64,000 nucleotides of DNA from Trichaptum fuscoviolaceum (Eukaryota; Basidiomycota; Agaricomycetes; Hymenochaetales; Trichaptaceae): positions 4,278,001 to 4,342,000 of the forward strand of contig CAJSYZ010000005.1 of NCBI GenBank assembly GCA_910574455.1. The letters are read 5' to 3'. The position numbers and the translations under genes are program-made. The notes under the pieces are model-generated. The model did no database searches. It worked only from the letters and a program-made list of their open reading frames with translations, and was not told where the DNA came from. This document shows, in pieces, positions 11,015-21,624 of the stretch (its first letter is position 1; every line of letters starts with the position of its first letter).

Positions 11015-11553
11015 TCCTTGATTTTGGTGTCGGTTGAGCGACCTTGAACATGATCGAGGATGGCTTGGTCCTCGACAGGGATGCGGGGTGAGCGGGGTAC
11101 CGGAAGCTTGAGTTGTTGGTTTTTCCAGTCGATGCGTGGATTATTGTCGGCCAGCCATGGAAAACCTAAAACAATTTGTGCGTTAGGGTGTAGAGTAGTT
11201 AATAGGAATTCGATCTGTTGGAGATCGCCAGTCGGTAATGCGACCTCGAGTTTCGTTCGGCGGGTGATTGGACCGGCGGAGGTCGGGGTGCCGTCGAAGA
11301 GTTGGAGGAGTATGGGACTGGTCAGAGAGTCGACGAGTGGGGAATTGTCGGGGAATAGAGAAGCGTCGATGAAGTTATCAGACGCGCCAGAGTCAATTAG
11401 TGCTGTAAATTGGAGTTGCGGATAATGACGGAATAGAAAGGTTAAGGTAAAAGGCGTTAGTCGGAATAGAAGCGCGGAGATAAGAAAATTCGGTAACGGG
11501 ACTGCCGTCGAGGAGATCTCGGTCGTGCGGTAGCAGTAGATCCTCAGGACCGA
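10945..11553 (-). CDS. Element A protease region of pol
   Basis: Directly after the gag stop codon, the same minus-strand frame stays open and encodes an aspartic protease with the catalytic [13 protein letters not shown] (DSGA at 11394-11383) and the flap/hydrophobic segment IVLGFPWL. There is no convincing Met at its start. It would be made as a gag-pol product by reading through the in-frame UGA at 11556-11554, or by another recoding route. It loses frame with reverse transcriptase near 10940. Confidence 0.75.
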
Positions 11554-13160
11554 TCAGGAGTTTTCCGGATCGTCAGGGGTGGGGTCAGGTGAGAGATCGT
11601 CATCGCCATCGTCGTCAATGATAGCGGTGGTAATGTCCTCGTCGACGTAAGTGTCGTCTGGTTCGGGGCCGACCTGGATGGTCATGCGGCCCATAGCGAC
11701 CTTGGTCGGACAATCCTTTGCGACGTGACCCGGTTTGCCGCAGCGGAGACATAAATTCTCTCGCATACGTCGAGCCCGTTCTGCAGTGTTGTTGCGGTTG
11801 TCGGTGGTTGGTTTGTCGGCGGGTCGTTGGGTAGGTGTACTAGAAGAGGGAGTAGTTGGGTTAGTACGACGAGAATAGAAGCGATTCTCCTGTCGTTTTT
11901 CGTATTTGCGTTGCCAGTACCGAAGGTCGGCGGCAATTGCGCTGTCGCGAAGTAGTCGGTATTGGAGTGGTCGGCCAACGATCGCAAGGTGATTCTTGAT
12001 GCGTGGTGCGAGGCCTTTGTAATACTGAGCGGCGAGGGCGGTGTCGTTGAAGCCGGAATCCCAACTGTAGCTGTCAAAAATGGTATTATAGGGTTGGATG
12101 GTCTGGTCATCGCGCATATATGCATTAAGCACTTTATCTTGCGCGGAGGCCTGCAATTGCGGATCACCGAAGCATTGGTTCAACTCTTGTACAAAGAGTG
12201 CCCAGTTGCTCAGCATCGGATTCTCCGGCTCTTGGGATATGATCCCGCCCCACCACGTCAGCGGACCTTCACAAAGGTTGGTCGCTGCGTAGGCTACTTG
12301 AGTGCGATCGTCTGGGAACGCCTCGGGGTCGACGAAGAAAATTTGAAGAAGACTAGTGATGAAACGACGTACCGCTTCCCGACCGTCCCTGCCTTTCGGA
12401 GTACCGAGTGGTTCTGGTGGAGAATAACGAGGCGCTCTGGGACGTCGGGGTGGAGTGGGTGCAGTCACATAGATCGGTTGTGCGTACTGCTGTTCCTGTT
12501 GGGGTGGTGGTGGTGGTGGTACTGGACGTGGGTGTGGAAAGAAGGGTACTGGGCCCCTCGGGGGTCCGCCGTCCGGAGATCCGTTGGGTGGGCCGCCTGG
12601 AGGACCGTTCGGAGGTCCGCCAGTCTGGGCGAATGTCGGACGTCCGTCGTAGTACGCGGACTGGGGTCGAGATTGATGATTGTCGTGGAACGGAGTGTTT
12701 GTGTGATGCGACTGGTGCTGTTGTTCTGCGGGGTAAGATTGTGAGTAGGTTACGGTGTTATCTCTCATAGACGAGGGTTGCTGTGCCGCTGTCGGTTGAG
12801 TGGCGGGCCTGGCTCTAGACGAACTGCGGAGTTCGTTTTCGGACATAGGCAGAGTACTCGTTACCGCATGAAGAGAGCGTTGCGGGGATGGTTGCAGAAG
12901 TTGAATGTCGCCGAGGTCGGAGTGATGAGACGAGACGGGGCGGATGTGAGCGGTCGTTGTAGGAGGATGGTGTTGATCCTCGATTGGTGCCTGCGGCATG
13001 GGTCGGGGAGCGTAACCAGGCTGGGGTGCAAAGGGTGTGATACTCTTGCGATCTGGGTAATATCTCTGGTCAGCAGGAAGCTTATCATAGGGTACGAAGC
13101 CTGGTGGGTGTTGCGAGGTATCATATGTGCGATAACCCGGCAATGTCTGGGACGAAGAAG
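11554..13160 (-). pseudogene. Element A gag, C-terminal piece (broken by foldback insertion)
   Basis: The minus-strand frame holds the retrotransposon gag domain (about 12430-11890, including TRW-like TWWGG and FFVDPEAFPDD) and a CCHC zinc knuckle, CLRCGKPGHVAKDC (about 11755-11714). It is followed by an acidic tail ending in UGA at 11556-11554. The frame extends upstream to 13233, but its first 24 codons come from the inserted foldback element. Joined to 16945-15987 with one copy of GAAGAAG removed, the gag frame is continuous at 852 codons. Confidence 0.88.
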
Positions 13161-13177
13161 CACTGCTGCCAGGTAGC

Positions 13178-14512
13178 TGATTGAATGAAGTACAGCGTTG
13201 CTGTAAACCATCCACTGCATCAACACTCAGCAAATGCTGGCTGAAGCGGTGTAGGGTGAATCAGCCTTGCTGTACATTGATTCAGGGGATGCAAACCTAG
13301 GGAATACTAGGCATACAATACCAATTGGGATTATAGCACTGGATAATAGAATAATGCATTGCATACCCACCGCTTTTTTAGGTTAATTATAGCATTCAGG
13401 CACTGTTGATTGATAGCATGCTGTAATAAATCAGAATTTCATAATTTCCATCTATTTTGAGATATGAGGCACCCCAGGGTCCAGGACCCTGAGGTCTGGC
13501 AGGTTCCAGGTCACTTGGTGCCGCTTTAGAGGAGGTCGTGGGAATAAACTCAAATTAACCTTTGCAGGCTCTACAGGCCTTCTAAAATAGCACGAAAATA
13601 ACCAAAAAATCAGGAAATATTCCTGGGCACTGCCGCTTTGCTGTAGCGTGGGAACTACGCTTCTGAGCGACCATATTAGGGTACCAGTGTGTTCTGGGCC
13701 CCTCTGGGCCCTTCCTAAAGCGGTAAAAATCATCATAAAATAGATAATTATATTCATTTGCACCTGCATATATGCAGGCTTCTCCTGGGCCTACCAGCAG
13801 CAAATAAAATGCAATAAAATCGGATTATATTAGTAGAAGTATATCAAACATGATCTAGATAGCTAAATATGGTAATACTAGCTGGGAACATGTGTATAAC
13901 ATCAGATCATATTCATTTTTAATACATAACATATGGGGCCCATTGCACCACATTGGGATACCTCCGGGATGCAAATTTTGATGGGATTCCAATGGGACGT
14001 ACTAGAAGAGCTGAAACGGGCTTTCACGGCGCTAAAATATGCATTTTTCATATTGTTACAAATTATTCTTTTATTTAAATGTTATTTTTGTTTAGCACTT
14101 CCACTGCACGTAAAGGCATGTATAAATAGTCAAAATGGTACAGAACGACGAGAGGAGCAATAATATGAGCTTAGAATAGCTTTGCGGTGACTATATATAG
14201 CTCTAACACACTAACCATTTTCGGAGTGCATGCAATTATTGTTAGTCATTCCTATGCATGTATGTACACTGTGTCTATGTTCTGAAAGCTTTAAAAAGCT
14301 CTCTATATATACGTCTCATGCTGTACGAGATTTTGCGGCAATCGGAGCTCATTTGAAATTGATATAAGGCATACAAATTTCGGAAAGAATGGTTAATTTT
14401 AATTTATTGGGAGGGTTATGGGTCAGGCACATAGCGCCAAACATTCACTATAAGTATCCTAAACATAATACAAATGCATGTTTGAGATGTCATTAGAAGG
14501 TGGAAGTTATAT
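13178..14512 (+). repeat. Left arm of 1.3-kb inverted repeat
   Basis: It pairs with 14575-15882 across a 62-bp loop. The arms look over 98% identical: a 105-codon frame at 13452-13769 recurs exactly at 15319-15636, and a 76-codon frame recurs with small changes. The left arm has about 27 bp more near 13250. A transcript through both arms would fold into long double-stranded RNA. Confidence 0.93.
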
Positions 14513-14574
14513 ACAACATTGTAGGATGAGATGCTAAGTGTGATATCAGAATGCACATGTCATGACACAAACAC

Positions 14575-15882
14575 ATATAACTTCCACCTTCTAATGACAT
14601 CTCAAACATGCATTTGTATTATGTTTAGGATACTTATAGTGAATGTTTGGCGCTATGTGCCTGACCCATAACCCTCCCAATAAATTAAAATTAACCATTC
14701 TTTCCGAAATTTGTATGCCTTATATCAATTTCAAATGAGCTCCGATTGCCGCAACATCTCGTACAGCATGAGACGTATATATAGAGAGCTTTTTAAAGCT
14801 TTCAGAACATAGACACAGTGTACATACATGCATAGGAATGACTAACAATAATTGCATGCACTCCGAAAATGGTTAGTGTGTTAGAGCTATATATAGTCAC
14901 CGCAAAGCTATTCTAAGCTCATATTATTGCTCCTCTCGTCGTTCTGTACCATTTTGACTATTTATACATGCCTTTACGTGCAGTGGAAGTGCTGAAACAA
15001 AAATAACTTTAAATAAAAGAATAATTTGTAACAATATGAAAAATGCATATTTTAGCGCCGTGAAAGCCCGTTTCAGCTCTTCTAGTACGTCCCATTGGAA
15101 TCCCATCAAAATTTGCATCCCGGAGGTATCCCAATGTGGTGCAATGGGCCCCATATGTTATGTATTAAAAATAGAATATGATCTGATGTTATACACATGT
15201 TCCCAGCTAGTATTACCATATTTAGCTATCTAGATCATGTTTGATATACTTCTACTAATATAATCCGATTTTATTGCATTTTATTTGCTGCTGGTAGGCC
15301 CAGGAGAAGCCTGCATATATGCAGGTGCAAATGAATATAATTATCTATTTTATGATGATTTTTACCGCTTTAGGAAGGGCCCAGAGGGGCCCAGAACACA
15401 CTGGTACCCTAATATGGTCGCTCAGAAGCGTAGTTCCCACGCTACAGCAAAGCGGCAGTGCCCAGGAATATTTCCTGATTTTTTGGTTATTTTCGTGCTA
15501 TTTTAGAAGGCCTGTAGAGCCTGCAAAGGTTAATTTGAGTTTATTCCCACGACCTCCTCTAAAGCGGCACCAAGTGACCTGGAACCTGCCAGACCTCAGG
15601 GTCCTGGACCCTGGGGTGCCTCATATCTCAAAATAGATGGAAATTATGAAATTCTGATTTATTACAGCATGCTATCAATCAACAGTGCCTGAATGCTATA
15701 ATTAACCTAAAAAAGCGGTGGGTATGCAATGCATTATTCTATTATCCAGTGCTATAATCCCAATTGATATTATATGCCTAGTATTCCCTAGGTATGCTGA
15801 TTTACCCTATACTGCTTCAGCCAGCATTTGCTGTAGATGATGCAGTGGATGGTTTACAGCAAGGCTGTACTTCATTCAATCA
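14575..15882 (-). repeat. Right arm of 1.3-kb inverted repeat
   Basis: The reverse complement of 13178-14512. About 104 bp of unpaired sequence (15883-15986) lie outside this arm and hold the second terminal repeat. Confidence 0.93.
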
Positions 15883-15986
15883 GATGCTCTATATCATGAA
15901 GTGATTGCTGTAATCTCATTCAATGAGTATCTCCAGTACATTCAGCAAACACTGTATTTCATTCAATGAACTAACTGGCAGGACTG

Positions 15987-16945
15987 GAAGAAGTCGGCAT
16001 AGATGTGGTAGGGCGGAAGTCGGACGGTTGAGTCTGTCCTTGATAGGGGTATGACTGCGAAAACAGCTGAACCTGGTCCTGGGAAGGGCCCGACTGTGCG
16101 TATTGCTGAGTCGAACCTTGCGATGGGTACGACTGCGAGAACTGTTGGTATTGCTGCGGTTGTTGGATCTGTGGATAAGAAGGTTGGTTAGTAAACGAAC
16201 CGGGGTCGGGTTGACCTGGTGCGGTCGGCTGGGGTGGACCGTAAGGGTAGTATCGCTGATCGGGGTATTGTTGCGATTGTCCGACTGCGGGCTGGGCGTT
16301 GAACGACTGTTGACCTGGATGTCGGGGTTGGATGGTCCCGGAGTGGCCGATCACTGAAGTGTCAAAGCCTTGTTGTATGGATCGAGACGACTCTGATACT
16401 TCGGGTATCTGGGGAAGTTGGGGGATGTTAACCGACATGCGAGGGTGTCGGACTTGAGAGGCAGAGGAGGGACGGTTAGTAGGAGTGGACTGAGGTCGTT
16501 GCGAAAAAACCGATTGTATGCGCGTTTCGGATTGCCTCAGATCCGGAGTCATATTGCACAGGGCATCAAGGTTCGCAGTCCGCCGACGCTCTTGTTCGTC
16601 AGTAGTTCGGTGAGTGACATGTTCACTACCGAGAGCGGGCAAGAAGGGAGAATGTGCCTGAGCATTGGGATCGGTACCCGGGCGCATATCTTCGAAAAAT
16701 CGAGCACGATTTTCGAGTCTAGGCGTCCGTGGTGTAGCTGGCGGACCACCGACTTGCTCCTGCGGAGTAGTCTGTAGTGTCGTCTGAGCGGGGGCGGAGA
16801 GTGCGCGGAGTATCACTTCTTGCCCGCCGTTAGAGTGAAGAGAGCGGGCGGAGTGATGAGAATGCGACGAATGTCGAGAGAGTGTAGAGTGGGAGGAGTG
16901 GTGGCTGGTGGGGATTATAGTCGTAACCTCCAGTTCGTCAGCCAT
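15987..16945 (-). pseudogene. Element A gag, N-terminal piece
   Basis: The minus-strand frame starts at the Met at 16945, only 34 bp from the 5' LTR. It encodes a low-complexity N-terminal region rich in Ser, His, Gln and Pro, with no recognised fold. It runs into the foldback element and stops at 15971-15973. Rejoined to 11554-13153, it gives an uninterrupted gag frame. Long disordered N-termini ahead of the gag domain are common in fungal gypsy elements. Confidence 0.85.
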
Positions 16946-16979
16946 CGAGCCTGTCCGTGTGGGAAGGACTCAAATATAC

Positions 16980-17825
16980 TGTCAGACCGGGCTTCAGACC
17001 TTTGAGAAACGGAAGACCGACTGTTAAGTCGGCGAACGACCGAAGGGGTGGCTCTAATAAAGGAAGAAACGTTAGCTTCGTTAAGCTAACACGAACTCAC
17101 GGACAAGGCTACGGAGCCTAATAGATATAGAGAAGAGAGTCGAACGCAGTTCGACGTAAGAGTCGGAAACTGAAGAGAGAACCGGGATAAGTCGATCCCG
17201 ACTGCGAATCGCGCAGTATAAGGTCGGACGAAGGTCTGGTGGAGCTCAACGGCCTAGTATCGTATTGATACCCTAGGACTTGTGATATTTGAGTCGAAGC
17301 TATACTACGATACATGTATCGACTTTATAGTTGAGACCTGTTTGTACATTGTTGATAAAACGCATGTCCGATCGTAGTCCGGATCGGGTTGAAGGCATGA
17401 ATGAAAAGGGAAAGGAGTAAATGCGAGGCCGAAGGTTACAACGGAGGCAATCGCATGTATGCGGCATGTTCAGGATAGAAAGAATAGAAAGGGTCCGTTT
17501 CGGCGGTCCGGTCAGGTACGTAGCGGGGCCCTATGACGTCGGTTGTAGTGCGGAATGCACGTGGTGATACGTTTGCGGTCGGCCCGGCTATGATCCGATG
17601 TCTAGTGCGAAAGGTTAGTGACAGTATTGGATATTGGATATCCAATTGTATTGTCCGGCGTTCGGCCTATGGCGGATGTTGGCACGGGATGGATATTAGT
17701 CTGATATCCCTGCGTGCACGCGTTGTCCACGATGTCCGTTCGGTGGAGACGAGTCGGAGTGCCGAACTATGAGCGGACATCGTAGTACCTGTTCGGAAAG
17801 GTTAGGTAAAAGTGTAGTCGTGACA
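16980..17825 (-). repeat. 5' LTR of element A
   Basis: An intact 846-bp LTR, TGTCAG...GTGACA on the plus strand. It is the uninterrupted reference for the 3' LTR split at 1009-5700. I do not recognise a tRNA primer site in the sequence next to it (16979 downward on the minus strand). Confidence 0.95.
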
Positions 17826-17830
17826 ATCCC

Positions 17831-18512
17831 CCGCTCACGTGACCTATCCCGCACCACCGTCCCGACCACCATGCACGCATACACACATTCATTTACGACG
17901 ACCCGCCACGGCACACGTACATTCACTTATCAACATACGCTCATTAATCCGTTAGTACCTCAAGGTGACGACCTGCAACAGTCTGGCATACCTAGTCTGG
18001 CTAGTCGCGGCCCCGGACCGGACGCTGACGTCCACGGACAGGCCGTAGCCATCTGGAGAGACGGGATAGACATGCCTAGCAGTGCGGTCGTAGCATGTAT
18101 CGTTTGTAGTAGATAGGTGCGCATTGCGCAAGGACACTTAGCGTAGATTAACTAGACAGTCTTTACGAAGTAGATAAATAGCTGTAGGCATCATAAGGAG
18201 CACCCCACTTTTGACCTCTTGTGGAGTGCTTCCTTAGGTGCGATCTCTCTCTTTTCTCCTGTGTAGTTAGTTGCGCAATACTTACTTGTGGAGTGCTTCC
18301 TTAGGGATCCGCTTACTTGACGTTCAAAGCAGTGAAGAGTCCTAGCTGGCCTTGAGAATCCCGCGACGCGCCTGGATAGAATCCCGCGCGTTTCCCGCCC
18401 GAATTCCCACGCTCGTTCCCAGTCGCGAATCCAGATTCCCGAACGCGGGTTCTTGTCGCGAATTCCAGTTTCCCGAAACTGTTTCCCGCTACAATTCCCG
18501 ACGGTCGTAACA
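17831..18512 (+). repeat. 5' LTR of element B, second piece
   Basis: The remaining 682 bp of the LTR, ending GGTCGTAACA. It reads the same as 40759-41440. Within it the motif TGTGGAGTGCTTCCTTAG occurs twice, about 75 bp apart. No clear tRNA primer site follows at 18513. Confidence 0.95.
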
Positions 18513-18598
18513 TTAGGTCAAAAGTCCTGGCTCACCGCCGCTCGGACTCGACACCCTCACGCTCTTTACTTCTACCCCCGCACCCGTACCGCCGACCA

Positions 18599-19809
18599 GT
18601 GATGTCGTCCCACCAGGAATGGGGAGGACTCGCAGATACCTTCGCTTTCCCGTCCCCGAGCTCCTCGATGGAGGAAGACAAACTCCAGCCCATCCTTGAT
18701 CACCTCGACACCCTCGAAAAACGCTACTCCAAGCTAGTCAACGAACACAATCAGGTTCAGAACACAGTCGCCCAGCTCAAGCACGCCAACCAGGCGTTAG
18801 AAGCCCAAATCGCGAGCCAGCCCGCCTCCCCGTCTGGGGGTGGAGCAGGGCTCAAGATGAAGCTTCCCGACACCTTCGAAGGCGAACGAGCCAAGCTGGA
18901 AAACTGGATTCACCAGATTAAGCTCTACCTGTTCGGACAACATCCGGGGCTGGACAAAACCCGCAAGGTCGCATTCGCCCTGATGCTACTGCGGGGACCG
19001 GCGCAAGACTGGGCACGACCCATTCTAGATCGACTCCAGGACATCCCGACACCGCCAGAAGCCGCCAGCCTGGAGGCCCTGTTCACCGCCCTTCGCGCCT
19101 CTTACGGAGAAATCGATGCAGACAAAGCCGCAGCCGACAAGCTGATGCGCCTACGCCAGACAGGAACGGTCGCCGAGTTTGCGTCGCAATTCCGTGCCCT
19201 CCAAGCCCTCACCGGGTGGCCCAAGGACGCAACGACGGACGTCATCTACCTCGACATGTTCCGGAAGAGACTCAAAGACCAGGTTCGCCAGCACATCGCC
19301 AGCACAGAGGCGAAGGATATGAAATTCGATGCCTACGTCAATTGGGTTTCCGAGACGGACGAGAAGCTAAGGCTCGCACACGCCTATGGACCAGTATCAA
19401 AGCCAGCGGCTACGCCCCGAAGCAATCCCGGCACCACTAGCTCAGTTCCGCGTACGATCCCGACTGCGGGCGCAAGCTCGACGAAGGATCCCAACGCAAT
19501 GGAGATTGACAGGGTGCGCCGGGAGCGCAGGAGTAAGGGACTATGCTACTACTGCGGAGAGAAAGACCATTTAGTGAGCGATTGCCCAACGCGACCGCCA
19601 ACCCGAAACCTAAAGGCTACGAAATCCACGTCCCCGTCGACCCCTCGCCCCCCGCGCTCCAGTCGTTCGAAGAAACGCTCAAACGTATGGCGGAACAGTA
19701 CGTCCAGAATGTGCAGCAGTCCGTGCTACAGAACGCATTCGCCGCCATGACGCCCGCCGCCAAGAACGTTCACAATCCCGAAGCCCCGCCCCCAGCGGAT
19801 TTTCAGTAG
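18599..19809 (+). pseudogene. Element B gag, probably frameshifted
   Basis: The frame from 18599 (adjacent Met at 18602) encodes an acidic coiled-coil N-terminus, the gag domain (KLPDTFEGERAKLENWI, LMLLRGPAQDWA, about residues 90-240) and the zinc knuckle CYYCGEKDHLVSDC (about 19541-19582). Shortly after the knuckle it runs into basic low-complexity sequence and stops at 19750. The frame one base earlier instead continues as an amphipathic helix (ALQSFEETLKRMAEQYVQNV) up to a stop at 19807-19809. This suggests a one-base indel near 19590-19610. Programmed frameshifting seems less likely because I see no slippery heptamer there. Confidence 0.8.
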
Positions 19810-19850
19810 GGTCGTATTGCTCAGTCGCGCCCTATACGACCCAACCGCCC

Positions 19851-21025
19851 TTGTGGCCGAAGAACTCTCTTAATAATGGTCCCTTGTATTTAACCATCTC
19901 TACAATAGACCGTCGTCTTCGACGACATTTGAAGTTCCCGGTACAGGTTAGCGACGGAAAAACGGATGCCTTAGCCACAGTAATGTTAGACAGCGGTGCG
20001 TCGGGAACTTTCATAAATTCCCGCTACGTTTCGCGACACGGACTCCAGACCCGGGACTTGGTAATCCCGATACTTTTGCGCAACGCGGACAATTCCCCGA
20101 ACGCGATTGGACGCATCACCAAGGAAGTAGTCCTCAACGTCGAGATGAAGGGACACTTAGAACAGTTGACCATGGCCGTCGCGGATATTGGCGACGACGA
20201 TATTATCATGGGGATCGACTGGTTGCGGCACCATAACCCAACCATTGACTGGACCAACGATGTGGTCGATCTCAACCGCTGCCCACCTCAGTGTGACAAC
20301 CAGCAACGCCTGGTCCCGCTTCCCCGCCTCGCCATAGCAGAAGAAGTCGAGACCCCCTGGGGGCCCGACAGGACCCAGGCCGAATGGGAAGCTGTCCCAC
20401 CAGGATTTCGGTACTCAGAAAAATATTGGGACCAGTACCACGATGCTGAATCCTACTTCGTCACGACGGACGACCACTTCGCGTACAAAATTGCCGCCTC
20501 GTACACCCACTCCCAGGCCATCGCTGAGAAGTCAGCAGTGAAGGAAGGCGAGAAAACCTTCGAGGAACTAGTTCCCCCCGAATTTCGTGAGTTTGCCGAC
20601 GTTTTCTCGAAAGTTGAATCCGAAAGGCTTCCACTACGCAAGCCGTATGATCACGCCATAGATTTAGAACCCGGGAAGGTTCCCCCGTACAGCAAAATCT
20701 ATCCGTTGGCCCCTGCCGAACGCGACGCCCTTCGCGAATTCGTTGACGAAAACCTGCGCAAAGGGTACATACGACCTTCGAAATCCCCTGCAGCGGCTCC
20801 CGTCTTCTTTATCAAGAAAAAGGACGGAACCTTGCGCATGGTAGTCGATTACCGACGACTGAACGATATCACGGTCAAGAATCGATACCCGCTTCCCCTC
20901 ACGATGGAACTCGTAGACGCACTGCAAAAGGCGAAGGTTTTCACGACGTTAGATTTGCGATGGGGCTACCACAACGTGCGACTGAAGCAAGGCGACGAGT
21001 GGAAGGCCGCATTTCGGACTCAGGC
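19851..21025 (+). CDS. Element B pol, N-terminal piece (protease, RT fingers)
   Basis: The plus-strand frame is open from about 19810, with the first Met at 19851. It encodes the aspartic protease (VMLDSGASGTFI; IIMGIDWL) and the first part of reverse transcriptase (KKKDGTLRMVVDYRRLN, then TTLDLRWGYHNVR and EWKAAFRTQ), where the 17-kb element is inserted. The frame resumes at 38055. Removing the insertion and one CTCAGGC leaves 1,297 codons including the stop, with no internal stop. Pol lies in a different frame from gag, so recoding would be needed. Confidence 0.93.
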
Positions 21026-21240
21026 CAGTCCTGCCAGCTACTTTAATGAATAAAATGCAGCATATGCTGGTGATGGCTGGAGCTGGGACTGAATGAAACA
21101 CCAGCAAATGCTGGGTGAGATAAAGGATAGTAATGAATGAGATACAGTCTTACTGGAGAAAATTTATTGCATTTCACTCAGCATTTGCTGCTGATGAAGA
21201 GTAGGGCAGGGCCAGCGTTGCTGTAGTCTGATGAAGGGCT
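21026..21240 (+). repeat. Left terminal and subterminal repeats of the KDZ element
   Basis: The terminal CAGTCCTGCCAGCT is followed by the perfect palindrome CAGCATATGCTG, then CAGCAAATGCTG and CAGCATTTGCTG. Related words recur at the right end (about 37920-38047) and in the foldback element. They are likely transposase contacts (inference). Confidence 0.75.
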
Positions 21241-21624
21241 GGCTAGAATTTCCGGGGCAATAATTAAATTGATATTGTGGTTTCAAATAGGCAGGTTGGG
21301 GTTAGTATTATTGAATTAAATGTAATACTAGGTAATTCAGTATTGCAGCTCCGGAACAATTCAATTCAAGATTAAAGAATCCATATATGTACTATTATGT
21401 CAGATGTGCTCGGGAACTCGGATATAGAACCTCACCGGTGTCTCACCGTTTTTGCTAAGACAGAAATCCCACACTTAGTGATTCATCCGACACTGTATTT
21501 CGTGTTCTGACTCTCATATCAGAAGAGGAGGAAAGCAGTTCATATATAAGTGTGTAATAAGTGAATACATGAAGAAACGAAGAGGTGAAATGATTAGAAA
21601 CGAAGGCGGAAGTGCCAGCGAAGG

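Larger units (their letters stand above)
13161..15986. mobile_element. Foldback element of the KDZ-associated TIR family
   Basis: A 2,826-bp insertion in gag of element A with exact 7-bp duplications GAAGAAG (13154-13160, 15987-15993). Its ends read CACTGCTGCCAG and CAGTCCTGCCAG, matching the ends of the 17-kb element at 21026-38047, as do subterminal CAGCAAATGCTG motifs. Nearly all of it is one inverted repeat. No transposase is present, so it would depend on a relative; the KDZ transposase in this window is the obvious candidate (inference). Confidence 0.92.
1009..17825 (-). mobile_element. Ty3/gypsy chromovirus, element A, inserted in the LTR of B
   Basis: A minus-strand LTR retrotransposon bounded by ATCCC at 1004-1008 and 17826-17830. 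Read on the minus strand it runs 5' LTR (17825-16980), gag, protease, reverse transcriptase, RNase H, integrase, chromodomain, then a spliced gene on the opposite strand, a purine tract and the 3' LTR (5700-1009). The LTRs are 846 and 843 bp. By eye they differ by two substitutions and one 3-bp indel, so insertion was recent. The 3' LTR is split by a TIR element, gag is split by a foldback element, and pol carries at least two small frame disruptions. This copy is therefore defective. Confidence 0.95.

Noticed and set aside
13452..13769. A 105-codon frame found identically at 15319-15636 and in a changed form at 30490-30807
   Set aside because: The identity follows from the inverted repeat. 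The frame has no domain and no start context, so conservation reflects DNA duplication.
19540..19610. Programmed frameshift at the end of gag in element B
   Set aside because: No slippery heptamer is visible, and the alternative frame simply continues gag, so a mutation is more likely.
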